25,360 nt of DNA, taken from positions 1 through 25,360 of the IMG/VR virus record IMGVR_UViG_3300032116_001206. The stretch is one strand, 5' to 3'. Made by a program: the position numbers and the translations under genes. Position 1 is the stretch's first letter; every line of letters starts with the position of its first letter. This stretch comes from a virus. The notes under the pieces were generated by a model, which did no database searches, was not told where the DNA came from, and saw only the letters and a program-made list of their open reading frames with translations. Below are positions 7,378-16,106 of this stretch, piece by piece.

Positions 7378-8315
7378 TGGCTCGAAATGTAAAACCAGAT
7401 ATTGATCAAACATCTGTAAACTCAAATGAAAATCTAGTAGTTACTGGAAATAGAATTCCGGGTCGATTAGACACTGTTGCTATGCAACAACAGGCAAAAT
7501 ATCGATCAGCTGGTTTAACATATATTTCAAATGATACTGATATCGTTCCTCGCGATGAAGCCGGTAACGTTACTTTGCAGGAAGGTGCAGAAAGCAATCC
7601 ATTATTAATTATTGATCCCGTTACAGAGAAAGTAACAACTACATCAATGTTGCGAGTATTAGATACTAGATTTCAATATTATAAATTTCCTGTACAAGTT
7701 ATATCTTCTGGAAGTTTGGATCTAAATATAGATTTGAATCTAAACCAAACTGTAGAACAAGATATTATATATGCTAGATATAAACCATCAGAAGATAGAA
7801 TTATTGCTACTGAAAACTCTGGTATTTTAATGGATACTGTAGTAGAGGGTGTATTACAACAAAATGTTAACGCATATACTATAACTAAAGATATTAAAAA
7901 TCTAAATCGTGATTTGAGATTCCGTATCAAAATTAAACATTCATACGGATTAGGAAATCCTCCAACTAACGGTACTGTATATTTTTATCTATATAAGAAT
8001 GGACCAGAAATGCCAGAGGTTGATCGAACATTTAACAAAACTATTAGTGGAGTCGATGCATATGCAAATATTTTAAATTACGGCACTCCGCAATTTAGTG
8101 ATGATGGATATGGAGAAATTTATCCAACAACATCACAAGAATTATTTCTAGATTTACTTATACCTGCAGATTTATATGATATTGGAGATACATTTGGAAT
8201 AGGGGCTGAATCTGGCCAAGTGAATTTACATACAATTGAAGCAGCACAAACATATTGGGTAATTACAGATGCAACGAAAACCGTAGATCTATGGAATCAA
8301 CCAATTGAAGAATAA
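7377..8315 (+). CDS. Virion structural protein, unrecognised
   Basis: This 312-residue protein shares TAATG with the upstream gene and lies 2 bases before the giant wedge gene, so it belongs to the same translation unit. The N-terminal about 90 residues are polar and extended. The rest is beta-rich with many D, N, Y and T residues (VISSGSLDLNIDLNLNQT, RFRIKIKHSYG, YFYLYKNGPEMPEVDR). It has no cysteines, signal or membrane segment. The composition is that of a trimeric or sandwich-forming tail component. T4 has gp8 in a comparable genomic neighbourhood, but I see no convincing gp8 motif. It is confidently a gene, with unknown identity. Confidence 0.8.
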   Translation: MARNVKPDIDQTSVNSNENLVVTGNRIPGRLDTVAMQQQAKYRSAGLTYISNDTDIVPRDEAGNVTLQEGAESNPLLIIDPVTEKVTTTSMLRVLDTRFQYYKFPVQVISSGSLDLNIDLNLNQTVEQDIIYARYKPSEDRIIATENSGILMDTVVEGVLQQNVNAYTITKDIKNLNRDLRFRIKIKHSYGLGNPPTNGTVYFYLYKNGPEMPEVDRTFNKTISGVDAYANILNYGTPQFSDDGYGEIYPTTSQELFLDLLIPADLYDIGDTFGIGAESGQVNLHTIEAAQTYWVITDATKTVDLWNQPIEE

Positions 8316-8317
8316 TC

Positions 8318-11300
8318 ATGTTGACGAATTATAAAAATATCGAACAAATTCAAACTGCTGAAAAATCTATATCAGCTGACCGTATTGATAAAACTAAAAC
8401 AGAATTTTTTAGTTATGATCCAGTACGAGTTATACCAGTACCAGATATTTTAAAACAAGATGATTATAATAAAATTGAGTTTCATGTATATGCTGGTGAT
8501 ACATGGATTACTGGAAATCATTCAATACAATTAGAATCTAAAATACCAGAATATCGAAGTACTGATACAAATGGTATAATAACTTTACCAAATGCCCCTG
8601 TTGCTATTAATTTATATAAAGAATTTGAAAATTTAAAATTAACATCTGGCAATTTTAGATTTGTTATTAATTTCTTTAAGAATTTAATAGGAAATTACGA
8701 ACGACAACATTTACGAATTGATGAAATTTCACCAGATCGAACTGAGATACGGCTTCGTGCCATTGATTCTGACGATCCGGAATTTTTACGTCAAATAACA
8801 AATTTTATTTCTACTGTAAATCAAACGGGAGATAGATTTTATAAACCATATGTTTTAAATTTTAGTAGAAACCAAACGATATTATTTGTTAATAGTGTTG
8901 TTATTGGCGATTTTGTTTATGTTAAATTGTATCAGCCACTACCTGAAACGATAGATGTTGATTTTAAATGTTGGATAACCGAAGAATTAAAATCACCATA
9001 TGTTGATAAAGTAGCAATTGCAGCTTTAGTAGCACAACAAAATTTTCGTAATTTAGCCAATCCAAATTGGTATGCAAATTCAGCATATAATACATCTACG
9101 GAAACTGGGTTACAAGCTTGGACTGACTTATTAGGCTCGAGTGTACAAACATCGCAACAAATTGTTGATGCATATTTTTCTGGAAGCTTAAGTGGTGTTA
9201 AACTAAACATAGATTATTCAGATTTTAATAATTTTATTTTCTATAGTTCAGCAACTGAACGACTAGAAAATTTTAAATATAAACTAGAATTAATTGAATA
9301 CTATACATCGCAAAGCTCTGTAGTTTCACAATTATCTGGAAGTGTAGCAACTACAAATGTAGCTGATTATACTACTAGTAAAACTAATTTAATTAGTGGA
9401 TTTGATGGATTCGAACAGTATCTATATTATCAATCATCATCAAAGATTACTACATTTGAAATACCAACCGAAACACCGACGGTACCGGCATTAACAGGAA
9501 GTTATGTTTCACCAGTTCCAAAAACTAATTCATCGATACCATATTCATTAGTAGCAGTATCATCGAGTCAATTCAATACATGGTATGATAATTTATATGC
9601 ATCAGCATCATTATATGATTCATTAAATTTTAATTCATTACTTTATACAGTACCTGAATTTATTAAATTAGACCGTAATAATGAAGGGATAAGTTCATTT
9701 GTTAACATGTTAGGACATCATTATGACATACTTTATATGTATGTTAATCATATGTCTAAAATTTATAAACGTGAAGAAAATCCAAAATTAGGAATGCCAA
9801 ATGAGTTGTTATATTCAGTCGCAAAACAGTTTGGATGGAATTTAACAGATGGAAATCAGTCTCAAGAATTATGGAAATATGTTTTAGGTACTGATGAAGC
9901 AGGAATCCCATTAACAGGCTCAAATACCGTAGGAGATCCTTCAGTACCGGGACGTGATATGACATATACCATATGGCGTCGCATCGTTAATAACTTGCCG
10001 TTATTATTAAAATCTAAAGGAACGAAACGAAGCATACAAGCGTTATTATCATGTTATGGTATTCCGCAATCCATGATTAGTATCAATGAATATGGAGGAC
10101 CTAGATTAGACAGAGCTCCCGTATATGAAAAATTAAATTTTGATTATGCATTAGATTTAATTGGAACTACTACTGGTACGGTAACTACGAATTACTCTGA
10201 ATCAATTAATACTGTAGAGCTTCGTTTTCGAACTGACAACGTAATAACTAATCCTACGATGTCAGGTACTATGAATTTATTTTCAGTAGGTTCTAATGCA
10301 GTAACAATTGATTATACAAGTGGTACATTAGGTACTATTTTAATTAATGGAACCGGTTCAGCAAATATTGAAATGTTTGATGGTGGTTGGTTAACAGCGA
10401 TGTTAAGAACTACCGGATCTAAATTAGAAGTTGTAGCTAAACGATCAAAATACGGTAAAATTGTTGCTGCAGTATCAGCATCAGCAACTGCATCGTTTGA
10501 TTATTCGGGGTCTGTTGTATTAGGAGGTACTAGCTCTGGCGCAACTCGTTTAGAAGGCCAGCTTCAGGAATTAAGAATATGGTCAAGTAGTTTATCAGAT
10601 TCTGTATTTAATAATCATGTTAAAGCCCCATCAGCATATAATGGAAATGTAGATGCATATAATGAATTAGTTTTTAGAGTTCCATTAACGCAAAAAATTA
10701 ATCATACATTAACCGGATCATTATCCGGAGTACAGCCTAAATCATCTAGTATATCAGCATCATTTACCGGATGGTCAACATCTACACCATATGATTCGAT
10801 TGAAGAAACATATTATTATGATGCTCCTTCATTAGGCGCCGGTACATATGATGATAATAAAATTCGTTTAGAAGACAATGAATTAATCGGAACATTGGAT
10901 GTTAAAACTAGAGCCGAACGTAGTCAGTTTGATAAAGCTCCATTAGATAGTAAAAAACTAGGAGTATATTTTTCGCCACAAACAATGATTGATGAAGATA
11001 TCATTGCACAATATGGATATATTAGTTTAGATGAATATATTGGAGATCCTGGCGAATCTGATTCAAAATCATATCCGAGATTAATACAAAAAGCTCAGGA
11101 ATATTGGAAAAAATATGCTAATAAAAATGATATCAATTCATATATAAAAATATTTTCTTTATTTGATTTAGCATTTTTTAAACAATTAGAACAACTGTTA
11201 CCAGCCCGTACTGATAAATTAACAGGTGTATTAATTCAACCAAATTTGTTTGAACGTAGCAAAGATAAAATATTACCTGTTATACAAAGATTTGATTCTG

Positions 11301-11893
11301 CATTTTCTTCTAGTTTACAAAATATATCACCAACAGCATCTGGAGATTACGTAGCTTATACCGGAAGTATTGAGAATCGTATCTTAACTTTAACTGCAAA
11401 TGACGATGATCAATGGCAAGGATATTTAACTGCATCTCAGTCGGAAAAATATGACGGATTCCCATATGCATATGATTATTTACTAAGATCTGGTAGCACG
11501 TGGATAACTGCATCTACTCCATATTGGATTAGTGAAGCTACTGGTTCTGCAATAGTTTCTAGTATCAAATCGGAATACAGATTCGTATCCGGTACTGTGG
11601 ATTATGTAGTTGAGGATGCTACAGGGGTTGTATATGGGGTAGGAACATATGGTACTAGTAGTTATGCAACATTAACATACGGATTATCTGGTAGTTTTGC
11701 TGAAGTACAAGATTATATACCTACTGGAATTGCAAATCACAGATTCGAAGGATCGAAATTAAATTCTCCAGGGTTCAATATAAATTCCACACAAACTACA
11801 GATGGGGGGCCGGTTGTTGAATGGAGAACTACTAATCCAAATCAATTAATTTATCAAACTGCAGGTGAACAAGGTTCATTTGTTTTAGTTTAA
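8318..11893 (+). CDS. Giant gp7-like baseplate wedge protein with embedded LamG-like domain
   Basis: This 1191-residue protein (T4 gp7 is 1032) contains, at about 464-600, the core of gp7/P2-gpI-like wedge proteins: LGHHYDILYMYVNHMSKIYK, KQFGWNLTDG, then IWRRIVNNLPLLLKSKGTKR followed by SIQALLSCYGIP (from residue 568). These helices bind gp6-type wedges in contractile tails. Right behind them (about 633-765) comes a concanavalin/LamG-like sandwich, recognised from VELRFRTDNV, a GGWLTAMLRTTGSKLEVVAK strand pair and a closing QLQELRIWSSSLSD. A second helical region follows (about 905-985, YWKKYANKNDINSYIKIFSL), then a beta-rich S/T/G/Y C-terminus. The insertion of a sugar-binding-type fold into a wedge protein is notable. 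The first 450 residues are unassigned. Order (gp25, gp6, ..., this gene) supports gp7 equivalence. Confidence 0.75.
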   Translation: MLTNYKNIEQIQTAEKSISADRIDKTKTEFFSYDPVRVIPVPDILKQDDYNKIEFHVYAGDTWITGNHSIQLESKIPEYRSTDTNGIITLPNAPVAINLYKEFENLKLTSGNFRFVINFFKNLIGNYERQHLRIDEISPDRTEIRLRAIDSDDPEFLRQITNFISTVNQTGDRFYKPYVLNFSRNQTILFVNSVVIGDFVYVKLYQPLPETIDVDFKCWITEELKSPYVDKVAIAALVAQQNFRNLANPNWYANSAYNTSTETGLQAWTDLLGSSVQTSQQIVDAYFSGSLSGVKLNIDYSDFNNFIFYSSATERLENFKYKLELIEYYTSQSSVVSQLSGSVATTNVADYTTSKTNLISGFDGFEQYLYYQSSSKITTFEIPTETPTVPALTGSYVSPVPKTNSSIPYSLVAVSSSQFNTWYDNLYASASLYDSLNFNSLLYTVPEFIKLDRNNEGISSFVNMLGHHYDILYMYVNHMSKIYKREENPKLGMPNELLYSVAKQFGWNLTDGNQSQELWKYVLGTDEAGIPLTGSNTVGDPSVPGRDMTYTIWRRIVNNLPLLLKSKGTKRSIQALLSCYGIPQSMISINEYGGPRLDRAPVYEKLNFDYALDLIGTTTGTVTTNYSESINTVELRFRTDNVITNPTMSGTMNLFSVGSNAVTIDYTSGTLGTILINGTGSANIEMFDGGWLTAMLRTTGSKLEVVAKRSKYGKIVAAVSASATASFDYSGSVVLGGTSSGATRLEGQLQELRIWSSSLSDSVFNNHVKAPSAYNGNVDAYNELVFRVPLTQKINHTLTGSLSGVQPKSSSISASFTGWSTSTPYDSIEETYYYDAPSLGAGTYDDNKIRLEDNELIGTLDVKTRAERSQFDKAPLDSKKLGVYFSPQTMIDEDIIAQYGYISLDEYIGDPGESDSKSYPRLIQKAQEYWKKYANKNDINSYIKIFSLFDLAFFKQLEQLLPARTDKLTGVLIQPNLFERSKDKILPVIQRFDSAFSSSLQNISPTASGDYVAYTGSIENRILTLTANDDDQWQGYLTASQSEKYDGFPYAYDYLLRSGSTWITASTPYWISEATGSAIVSSIKSEYRFVSGTVDYVVEDATGVVYGVGTYGTSSYATLTYGLSGSFAEVQDYIPTGIANHRFEGSKLNSPGFNINSTQTTDGGPVVEWRTTNPNQLIYQTAGEQGSFVLV

Positions 11894-11911
11894 CCAAAAT
11901 TGATAGTATGT

Positions 11912-11925
11912 ATATTTATATAAAA
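11912..11925 (+). promoter_or_regulatory. Late-promoter-like box before gene 11941
   Basis: ATATTTATATAAAA in the 47-base gap after the wedge gene is identical over 14 bases to the boxes at 3384 and 23032. It starts 29 bases before ATG 11941. AATAAGG follows it and may act as a ribosome-binding region, though it sits about 11 bases from the start. Confidence 0.6.
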
Positions 11926-11940
11926 TAAGGTTAAAACAAT

Positions 11941-12591
11941 ATGGGATACTTAGATAATACGAGCGTAACGGTTGATGCAATTTTAACATTAAAAGGCCGA
12001 GAATTACTTGCTAAAGGTGGAAATGCATTTAGCATTACACAGTTTGCAGTTGGTGATGATGAAATTGATTACTCATTATGGAATCCAGACCATCCATTAG
12101 GAACAAATTATTATGGCACTATTATTGAAAATATGCCAATAACAGAAGCAATTCCTGATGAAACTCAGGCATTAAAATATAAACTTATTACATTGCCAAA
12201 ACAAACAACTAATATACCAGTAATTACTGTAGGTAATACAAATATTATACTGGTAGCACCTGGTGACAGTGCGATTATTGCCCCTAATACAAGCAACTTC
12301 CAAGGAGGAAATGCAAATCTAGGATACACAGCTATTCTTTCTGATTCAACAGTAGCAGATATTCAAGTTACTAGAGCATTGCAAAATTCTATACTTCCAA
12401 CAACTCCTAGATTTATCGGAGATAATGAAGATGCACAAAGTGTGGCTGTAGCTGGATTTGAATTTAAAATTGTTGCAAAAACACAAATGATTGAAGATAA
12501 AACTGCTACTATTACTATTATAGCAAATGAAACAGGTGGTAGTGTAACAATTAATTTAACTGTTAATAAAGCAACTACTGCTACTATTTAA
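11941..12591 (+). CDS. Virion structural protein with MGYLDNTSVT...GRELLAKG signature
   Basis: This is a 216-residue protein. The first 80 residues (MGYLDNTSVTVDAILTLKGR, then FAVGDDEIDYSLWNP, then NMPITEAIPDETQALKYKL) resemble a family I associate with structural gene blocks of marine T4-like phages, where it is usually labelled only structural protein. The last about 80 residues look like an Ig-type beta sandwich (GFEFKIVAKTQMI, ATITIIANETGGSVTINL). It is the first gene behind a strong late-promoter-like box, and the next gene starts 12 bases after its stop, so it is likely made late and abundantly. The precise place in the virion is unknown. No cysteines, signal or membrane helix are visible. 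Confidence 0.75.
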   Translation: MGYLDNTSVTVDAILTLKGRELLAKGGNAFSITQFAVGDDEIDYSLWNPDHPLGTNYYGTIIENMPITEAIPDETQALKYKLITLPKQTTNIPVITVGNTNIILVAPGDSAIIAPNTSNFQGGNANLGYTAILSDSTVADIQVTRALQNSILPTTPRFIGDNEDAQSVAVAGFEFKIVAKTQMIEDKTATITIIANETGGSVTINLTVNKATTATI

Positions 12592-12603
12592 TAGACGTAA
12601 GAT

Positions 12604-13872
12604 ATGAACATGAAAACATCAATTGAATTATTGAAACAACGACCCAGAATAGGTCAACGTCCGGATGCCGATCAGCAACGATCAAATGTACCACCTCGTG
12701 GTGCGGCCGCAGCTGTGATTAATGAACAAGTCCAACAATTAGCTCAACAGTTAGCTAATCAAATGGTTGCAGAAATGCAACAAAGTCAGATCATTTCTAG
12801 AAATGGTCGCGTATTTACTAAATTTGATGCTGTAAATGATATTGTAGCTAATCAGACTGAAGTTGTTACTGCGGGGTTGTGGAGTGATAATCTTGCTAGT
12901 TTAACTACATATTTTACTTCGTCAACACAAACTACTTCGCAACGTCGTTATTATGTAGATGTATATCAAGATACCTCAACTGCTGATGGTGCGGCAGTAC
13001 AATTTTCTTTAGCTTTCGGTCATGCTTTAGGTAGCGGATCTGATTCCCAAGGACAACTTAATGATTCACCTAGTAAAGCAGTTTATTCACAGTATCGTCA
13101 GTTACTTCTTAATCCTACAGATACTAGATTTACAACAGCTGGATCAGGAAGCACAGACTATATTTATGTAGTTAACTTTAAAAGAAACCGTTTAAAAGAA
13201 CGTTTAGATGCTGGTAATTTTGAATTACCACTTCGATTAATTTCTGGATCTAGGCCTACGAATGCAACTGGTAGTGTTGCTGTATCTGGGTCTACGATTG
13301 TAACACTTATTGATGATTCTAGCATCGCAGATCCGACGTTTAAAGGAGCTGGTAAAGTTTATAATATCGTATCTGGTTCTATTGATGGTGGAGTACATAA
13401 TCCATCTGCGCCGATATATTATGGATTAGCTTATCCGGATTACGGTACATTGGTACTAGATGGTAAAATGTTAGACCAACAATTAAATTTCCAAACCGTA
13501 ACTGGTTCAAGTGTCGAAGGAAATAATCATTTTGCACTGTACCATTCCATATCGGGATCTGCTTTATTGACTAATCCATCGACTTCTGATCCATATGGAT
13601 TCCAAGCAAGAAATTCTGAAAAAGTTACAAGTACACATTACTTTGTACGAATTAAAAATGCAGAATATAACTTTTCAAATAATCCTTCATATGTAACAGG
13701 AAGCGTTGGTCAAATTGCTCAATCAACATTTATAGGCGATCCTAAAACATACATAACAACCGTAGGATTGTATAACGAACGTCAGGAATTATTAGCTGTA
13801 GCTAAATTGAGTAAACCATTACTAAAATCATTCCAGCGTGAAGCATTGATTCGTGTTAAATTAGATTTCTAA
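12604..13872 (+). CDS. Tail/baseplate structural protein sharing its C-terminal domain with the next gene
   Basis: This is a 422-residue protein. Residues 1-65 are Q/A-rich and helical (VQQLAQQLANQMVAEMQQ), followed by a beta-rich, S/G/T-rich body. The last about 43 residues (from 380: PKTYITTVGLYNERQELLAV, then AKLSKPL and LIRVKLDF) match the end of the protein encoded at 13934. The shared ending suggests a common docking or trimerisation module. ATG 12604 is used here; a second ATG two codons on (12610) is equally possible. A strong intrinsic terminator follows at 13891-13926. It is probably a baseplate-peripheral or fibre-attachment protein, though no named family is recognised. Confidence 0.75.
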   Translation: MNMKTSIELLKQRPRIGQRPDADQQRSNVPPRGAAAAVINEQVQQLAQQLANQMVAEMQQSQIISRNGRVFTKFDAVNDIVANQTEVVTAGLWSDNLASLTTYFTSSTQTTSQRRYYVDVYQDTSTADGAAVQFSLAFGHALGSGSDSQGQLNDSPSKAVYSQYRQLLLNPTDTRFTTAGSGSTDYIYVVNFKRNRLKERLDAGNFELPLRLISGSRPTNATGSVAVSGSTIVTLIDDSSIADPTFKGAGKVYNIVSGSIDGGVHNPSAPIYYGLAYPDYGTLVLDGKMLDQQLNFQTVTGSSVEGNNHFALYHSISGSALLTNPSTSDPYGFQARNSEKVTSTHYFVRIKNAEYNFSNNPSYVTGSVGQIAQSTFIGDPKTYITTVGLYNERQELLAVAKLSKPLLKSFQREALIRVKLDF

Positions 13873-13890
13873 AAAATAACTAGATTTAAG

Positions 13891-13926
13891 CCCTGTTATA
13901 TTTATTATAAATGTAGCAGGGTTTTT
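13891..13926 (+). terminator. Strong intrinsic terminator with promoter-like box in its stem
   Basis: CCCTGTTA at 13891-13898 pairs with TAGCAGGG at 13914-13921. The inner bases TATTTA and TAAATG also pair, giving a stem of about 14 base pairs (two G.U pairs) around a 3-base loop, followed by TTTTT at 13922-13926. It sits 18 bases after stop 13872 and 7 bases before ATG 13934. The inner arm contains ATATTTATT (13898-13906), one base off the late-promoter-like core. Confidence 0.85.
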
Positions 13927-13933
13927 ACTGAAT

Positions 13934-15508
13934 ATGGCAGAATCTAGAATAACATCCGAACAAGATACATATCAAGGCATATATCCATCAGTTTTTAAAA
14001 AAATTGATGCTGCTGATGTTATGGTTAATTCATTTCCTGCTTATAAATCATGGACATTTACTTCCGGGAGTGCTACTTCAAGTTGTTTACCATTAATTGG
14101 AATATATACAGACACTACTACTTTGCCAGCAATTGGATCTGAATTAACATTTAATGATGTAAAAAACATTGATGAAAGTTTGCAATCAGTAACATATTTT
14201 TCGATTAACCATTTGTTTTATAAATGGAAATCCCAACCATTAAATACATTTGGTCCAACTGATTTGAATCGAACAAAAAAAACATTATATCAATCGGCGT
14301 CTATTTTTTCAATACCACAAGTAAAAATAGGCGAATCTATAAAACCAGCATCATTTACATATACTGGATCTGTAAATTTAGCATCGGACCGATATGGCAA
14401 TTTATATGACACTGCATTTAATACATCATCGATTATTTCTGACATTAAATGGTATGACGGATTTAATGAATATTTTGATACATCTAGATTAACATATGAA
14501 AATCAAAATATAGAATTCATACCCGGCGTACCTACTACCAATGGATCACAGTTATCAATTGGATATGCAGCAAAGTTTAATGGTAACGGATATATGTCAT
14601 CTAATATTACTGGAAATTATGACAGAGATCATGATTATTCCATATCATTTTTTATTTCAGCATCAAATACTGGGACTAGCAACCAATTAATTTTAGCAAA
14701 AGCATCTAGTAGTTTAACTCCAACATATCCTTTTAAAATTGAATTAAGTGGTAGTAAACAAATAATTTTTACAGTAGGTGGTAGTACACAATTTTCTACT
14801 AGTATAACATCATCGATAATTGTTACCGGTTCGTGGAGACATGTTGTATGTCAAAAATCTGGTAGTAATATTCAAATGTATATAAATAATAATCTACATG
14901 CATCTGCATCAAGTGTGTTATTAGAAAATACATTATCACCATTTACTGCATCTGCTAGAATTAATAACACAGATCCATTATATATAGGTGGTTTTAATAC
15001 CCAAAGTTCTAATCTCTACGGCGTTCTAGATGAATTAAGGATTTTTAATAAGTCACTTACAACTAGCAATATAAGTGCGTTATCGGATCGTACGGAAGGA
15101 GGAACATTTTTACAAACTGCTAATGTAGGTAATGTTTTTAGTAAACAAGGTTTAGTTGTAGTATCATCTCCAGATTATCGGTATCATTCAGTATTAAACA
15201 CTGCATATACTGCTAGTTATAAAAGCACTGTTACTATACATGAATTTAGTACAATAGCAAAATTAGATTCTGGTGATTTTAATATGTCAACAAATTTAAC
15301 ATTAACAAAGGATGATGACACTACATATCATAGTTTTGTTAGTGGTAGTGATTTTGCTCCATATATAACAACTATTGGTTTGTATAATGATTCAGGAGAG
15401 TTATTAGCAATTGGAAAATTAGCACAACCTATTCGAAAAAGAAATGATGTTGATATGAATTTTCTAATACGTATAGATTTAGATAAAAATATTTCGTTTA
15501 AAGGTTAA
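13934..15508 (+). CDS. LamG-domain virion protein (probable receptor-binding/adhesin component)
   Basis: This is a 524-residue protein. Residues about 205-385 form a recognisable LamG/concanavalin-like domain: YAAKFNGNGYMSSNITGNYD, DYSISFFIS, then GSWRHVVCQKSGSNIQMYIN, then PLYIGGF and VLDELRIFNKSL. Such sandwiches commonly bind glycans or proteins. The N-terminal 200 residues are beta-rich, with SYQSAS-like polar stretches. The C-terminus (from about 476, PYITTIGLYNDSGELLAIGK) matches the end of the protein encoded at 12604. The gene lies immediately downstream of a strong terminator with only 7 bases between the T-tract and ATG and no clear ribosome-binding site, so its expression is probably through read-through or an overlapping promoter. 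The kinase-like gene follows after 2 bases. Confidence 0.78.
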   Translation: MAESRITSEQDTYQGIYPSVFKKIDAADVMVNSFPAYKSWTFTSGSATSSCLPLIGIYTDTTTLPAIGSELTFNDVKNIDESLQSVTYFSINHLFYKWKSQPLNTFGPTDLNRTKKTLYQSASIFSIPQVKIGESIKPASFTYTGSVNLASDRYGNLYDTAFNTSSIISDIKWYDGFNEYFDTSRLTYENQNIEFIPGVPTTNGSQLSIGYAAKFNGNGYMSSNITGNYDRDHDYSISFFISASNTGTSNQLILAKASSSLTPTYPFKIELSGSKQIIFTVGGSTQFSTSITSSIIVTGSWRHVVCQKSGSNIQMYINNNLHASASSVLLENTLSPFTASARINNTDPLYIGGFNTQSSNLYGVLDELRIFNKSLTTSNISALSDRTEGGTFLQTANVGNVFSKQGLVVVSSPDYRYHSVLNTAYTASYKSTVTIHEFSTIAKLDSGDFNMSTNLTLTKDDDTTYHSFVSGSDFAPYITTIGLYNDSGELLAIGKLAQPIRKRNDVDMNFLIRIDLDKNISFKG

Positions 15509-15510
15509 AT

Positions 15511-16077
15511 ATGATTCGTTTAAAACAACTTCTTTTTGAAATGACCGATCAAGAATTAAATAAGATCGGCAGAAATATCGAGAGTAACCAATTTCGCTTC
15601 GTCGGTCAAGGTGATAATGGTCGAGTATATAAATTAAATGATAAAGATTTAGTTTTTAAAATGACAACGAGTATAGACGAAATAGAAGTTGCTAAAAAAA
15701 TTCAAAATAAAATTTCAGAATATTCTACATTTATTCCCGTATACTATGTTGGAGATTTACGTGGCGTGCAAGCAGTATATGAAGATGTTATCATAATGTC
15801 AAATGCTGATAAATTGCCTGCTAATTTAAAACGAGGTATCGATCGTGTTGTCGAAAAATATCAACAATATTCATATGAGCAAGGTGGGGAAGTTTCTTTG
15901 TTTGATTTTGTTGATGCAGTTAAATTAAAACGTATTGACCCGGTCATTATAAATTTTATTAATGCATTAAGATCTGATATAAATAAAATAGGCATACCGG
16001 ACTTAGATTTAGATTTAGATTTTAAATCTAGTAACATCATGATATGGAACGGAAATTTAGTAATGGTTGATTGGTAA
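15511..16077 (+). CDS. Compact protein-kinase-like protein ending at its VDW motif
   Basis: This 188-residue protein has kinase-fold landmarks in the right order: a glycine-rich loop G32-Q-G34-D-N-G37 (FVGQGDNGRVYKL), a VxK-type lysine (LVFK, K50), a helix-C glutamate (E57 or E59), a hinge-like YEDVIIM, then a catalytic-loop aspartate with +5 asparagine (D170-FKSS-N175) and a metal-binding aspartate in VDW (D187). The chain stops one residue after D187, so there is no activation segment or C-terminal helical lobe. That is much shorter than normal kinases (about 250 or more residues) and closer to aminoglycoside-phosphotransferase or Kae1-associated minimal kinases. The first ten residues (MIRLKQLLFE) resemble the T4 capsid-targeting peptide in length and in ending LxE. 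It could phosphorylate host or virion proteins or act as a pseudokinase. Activity is not proven by the sequence. Confidence 0.7.
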   Translation: MIRLKQLLFEMTDQELNKIGRNIESNQFRFVGQGDNGRVYKLNDKDLVFKMTTSIDEIEVAKKIQNKISEYSTFIPVYYVGDLRGVQAVYEDVIIMSNADKLPANLKRGIDRVVEKYQQYSYEQGGEVSLFDFVDAVKLKRIDPVIINFINALRSDINKIGIPDLDLDLDFKSSNIMIWNGNLVMVDW

Positions 16078-16080
16078 ACA

Positions 16081-16094
16081 ATATTTATATTAAA
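16081..16094 (+). promoter_or_regulatory. Late-promoter-like box before gene 16107
   Basis: ATATTTATATTAAA lies 3 bases after the kinase stop. It differs by one base from the 14-base box at 3384, 11912 and 23032 and starts 26 bases before ATG 16107. This spacing helps decide the gene start: the longer reading from TTG 16071 would place the box inside the coding region. Confidence 0.55.
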
Positions 16095-16106
16095 GAAACT
16101 ATTGAT

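Noticed and set aside
16071-16106. Longer start (TTG 16071) for the gene called from ATG 16107
   Set aside because: It overlaps the kinase stop, uses TTG and swallows the promoter-like box. ATG 16107 gives the same 26-base spacing as gene 1093.
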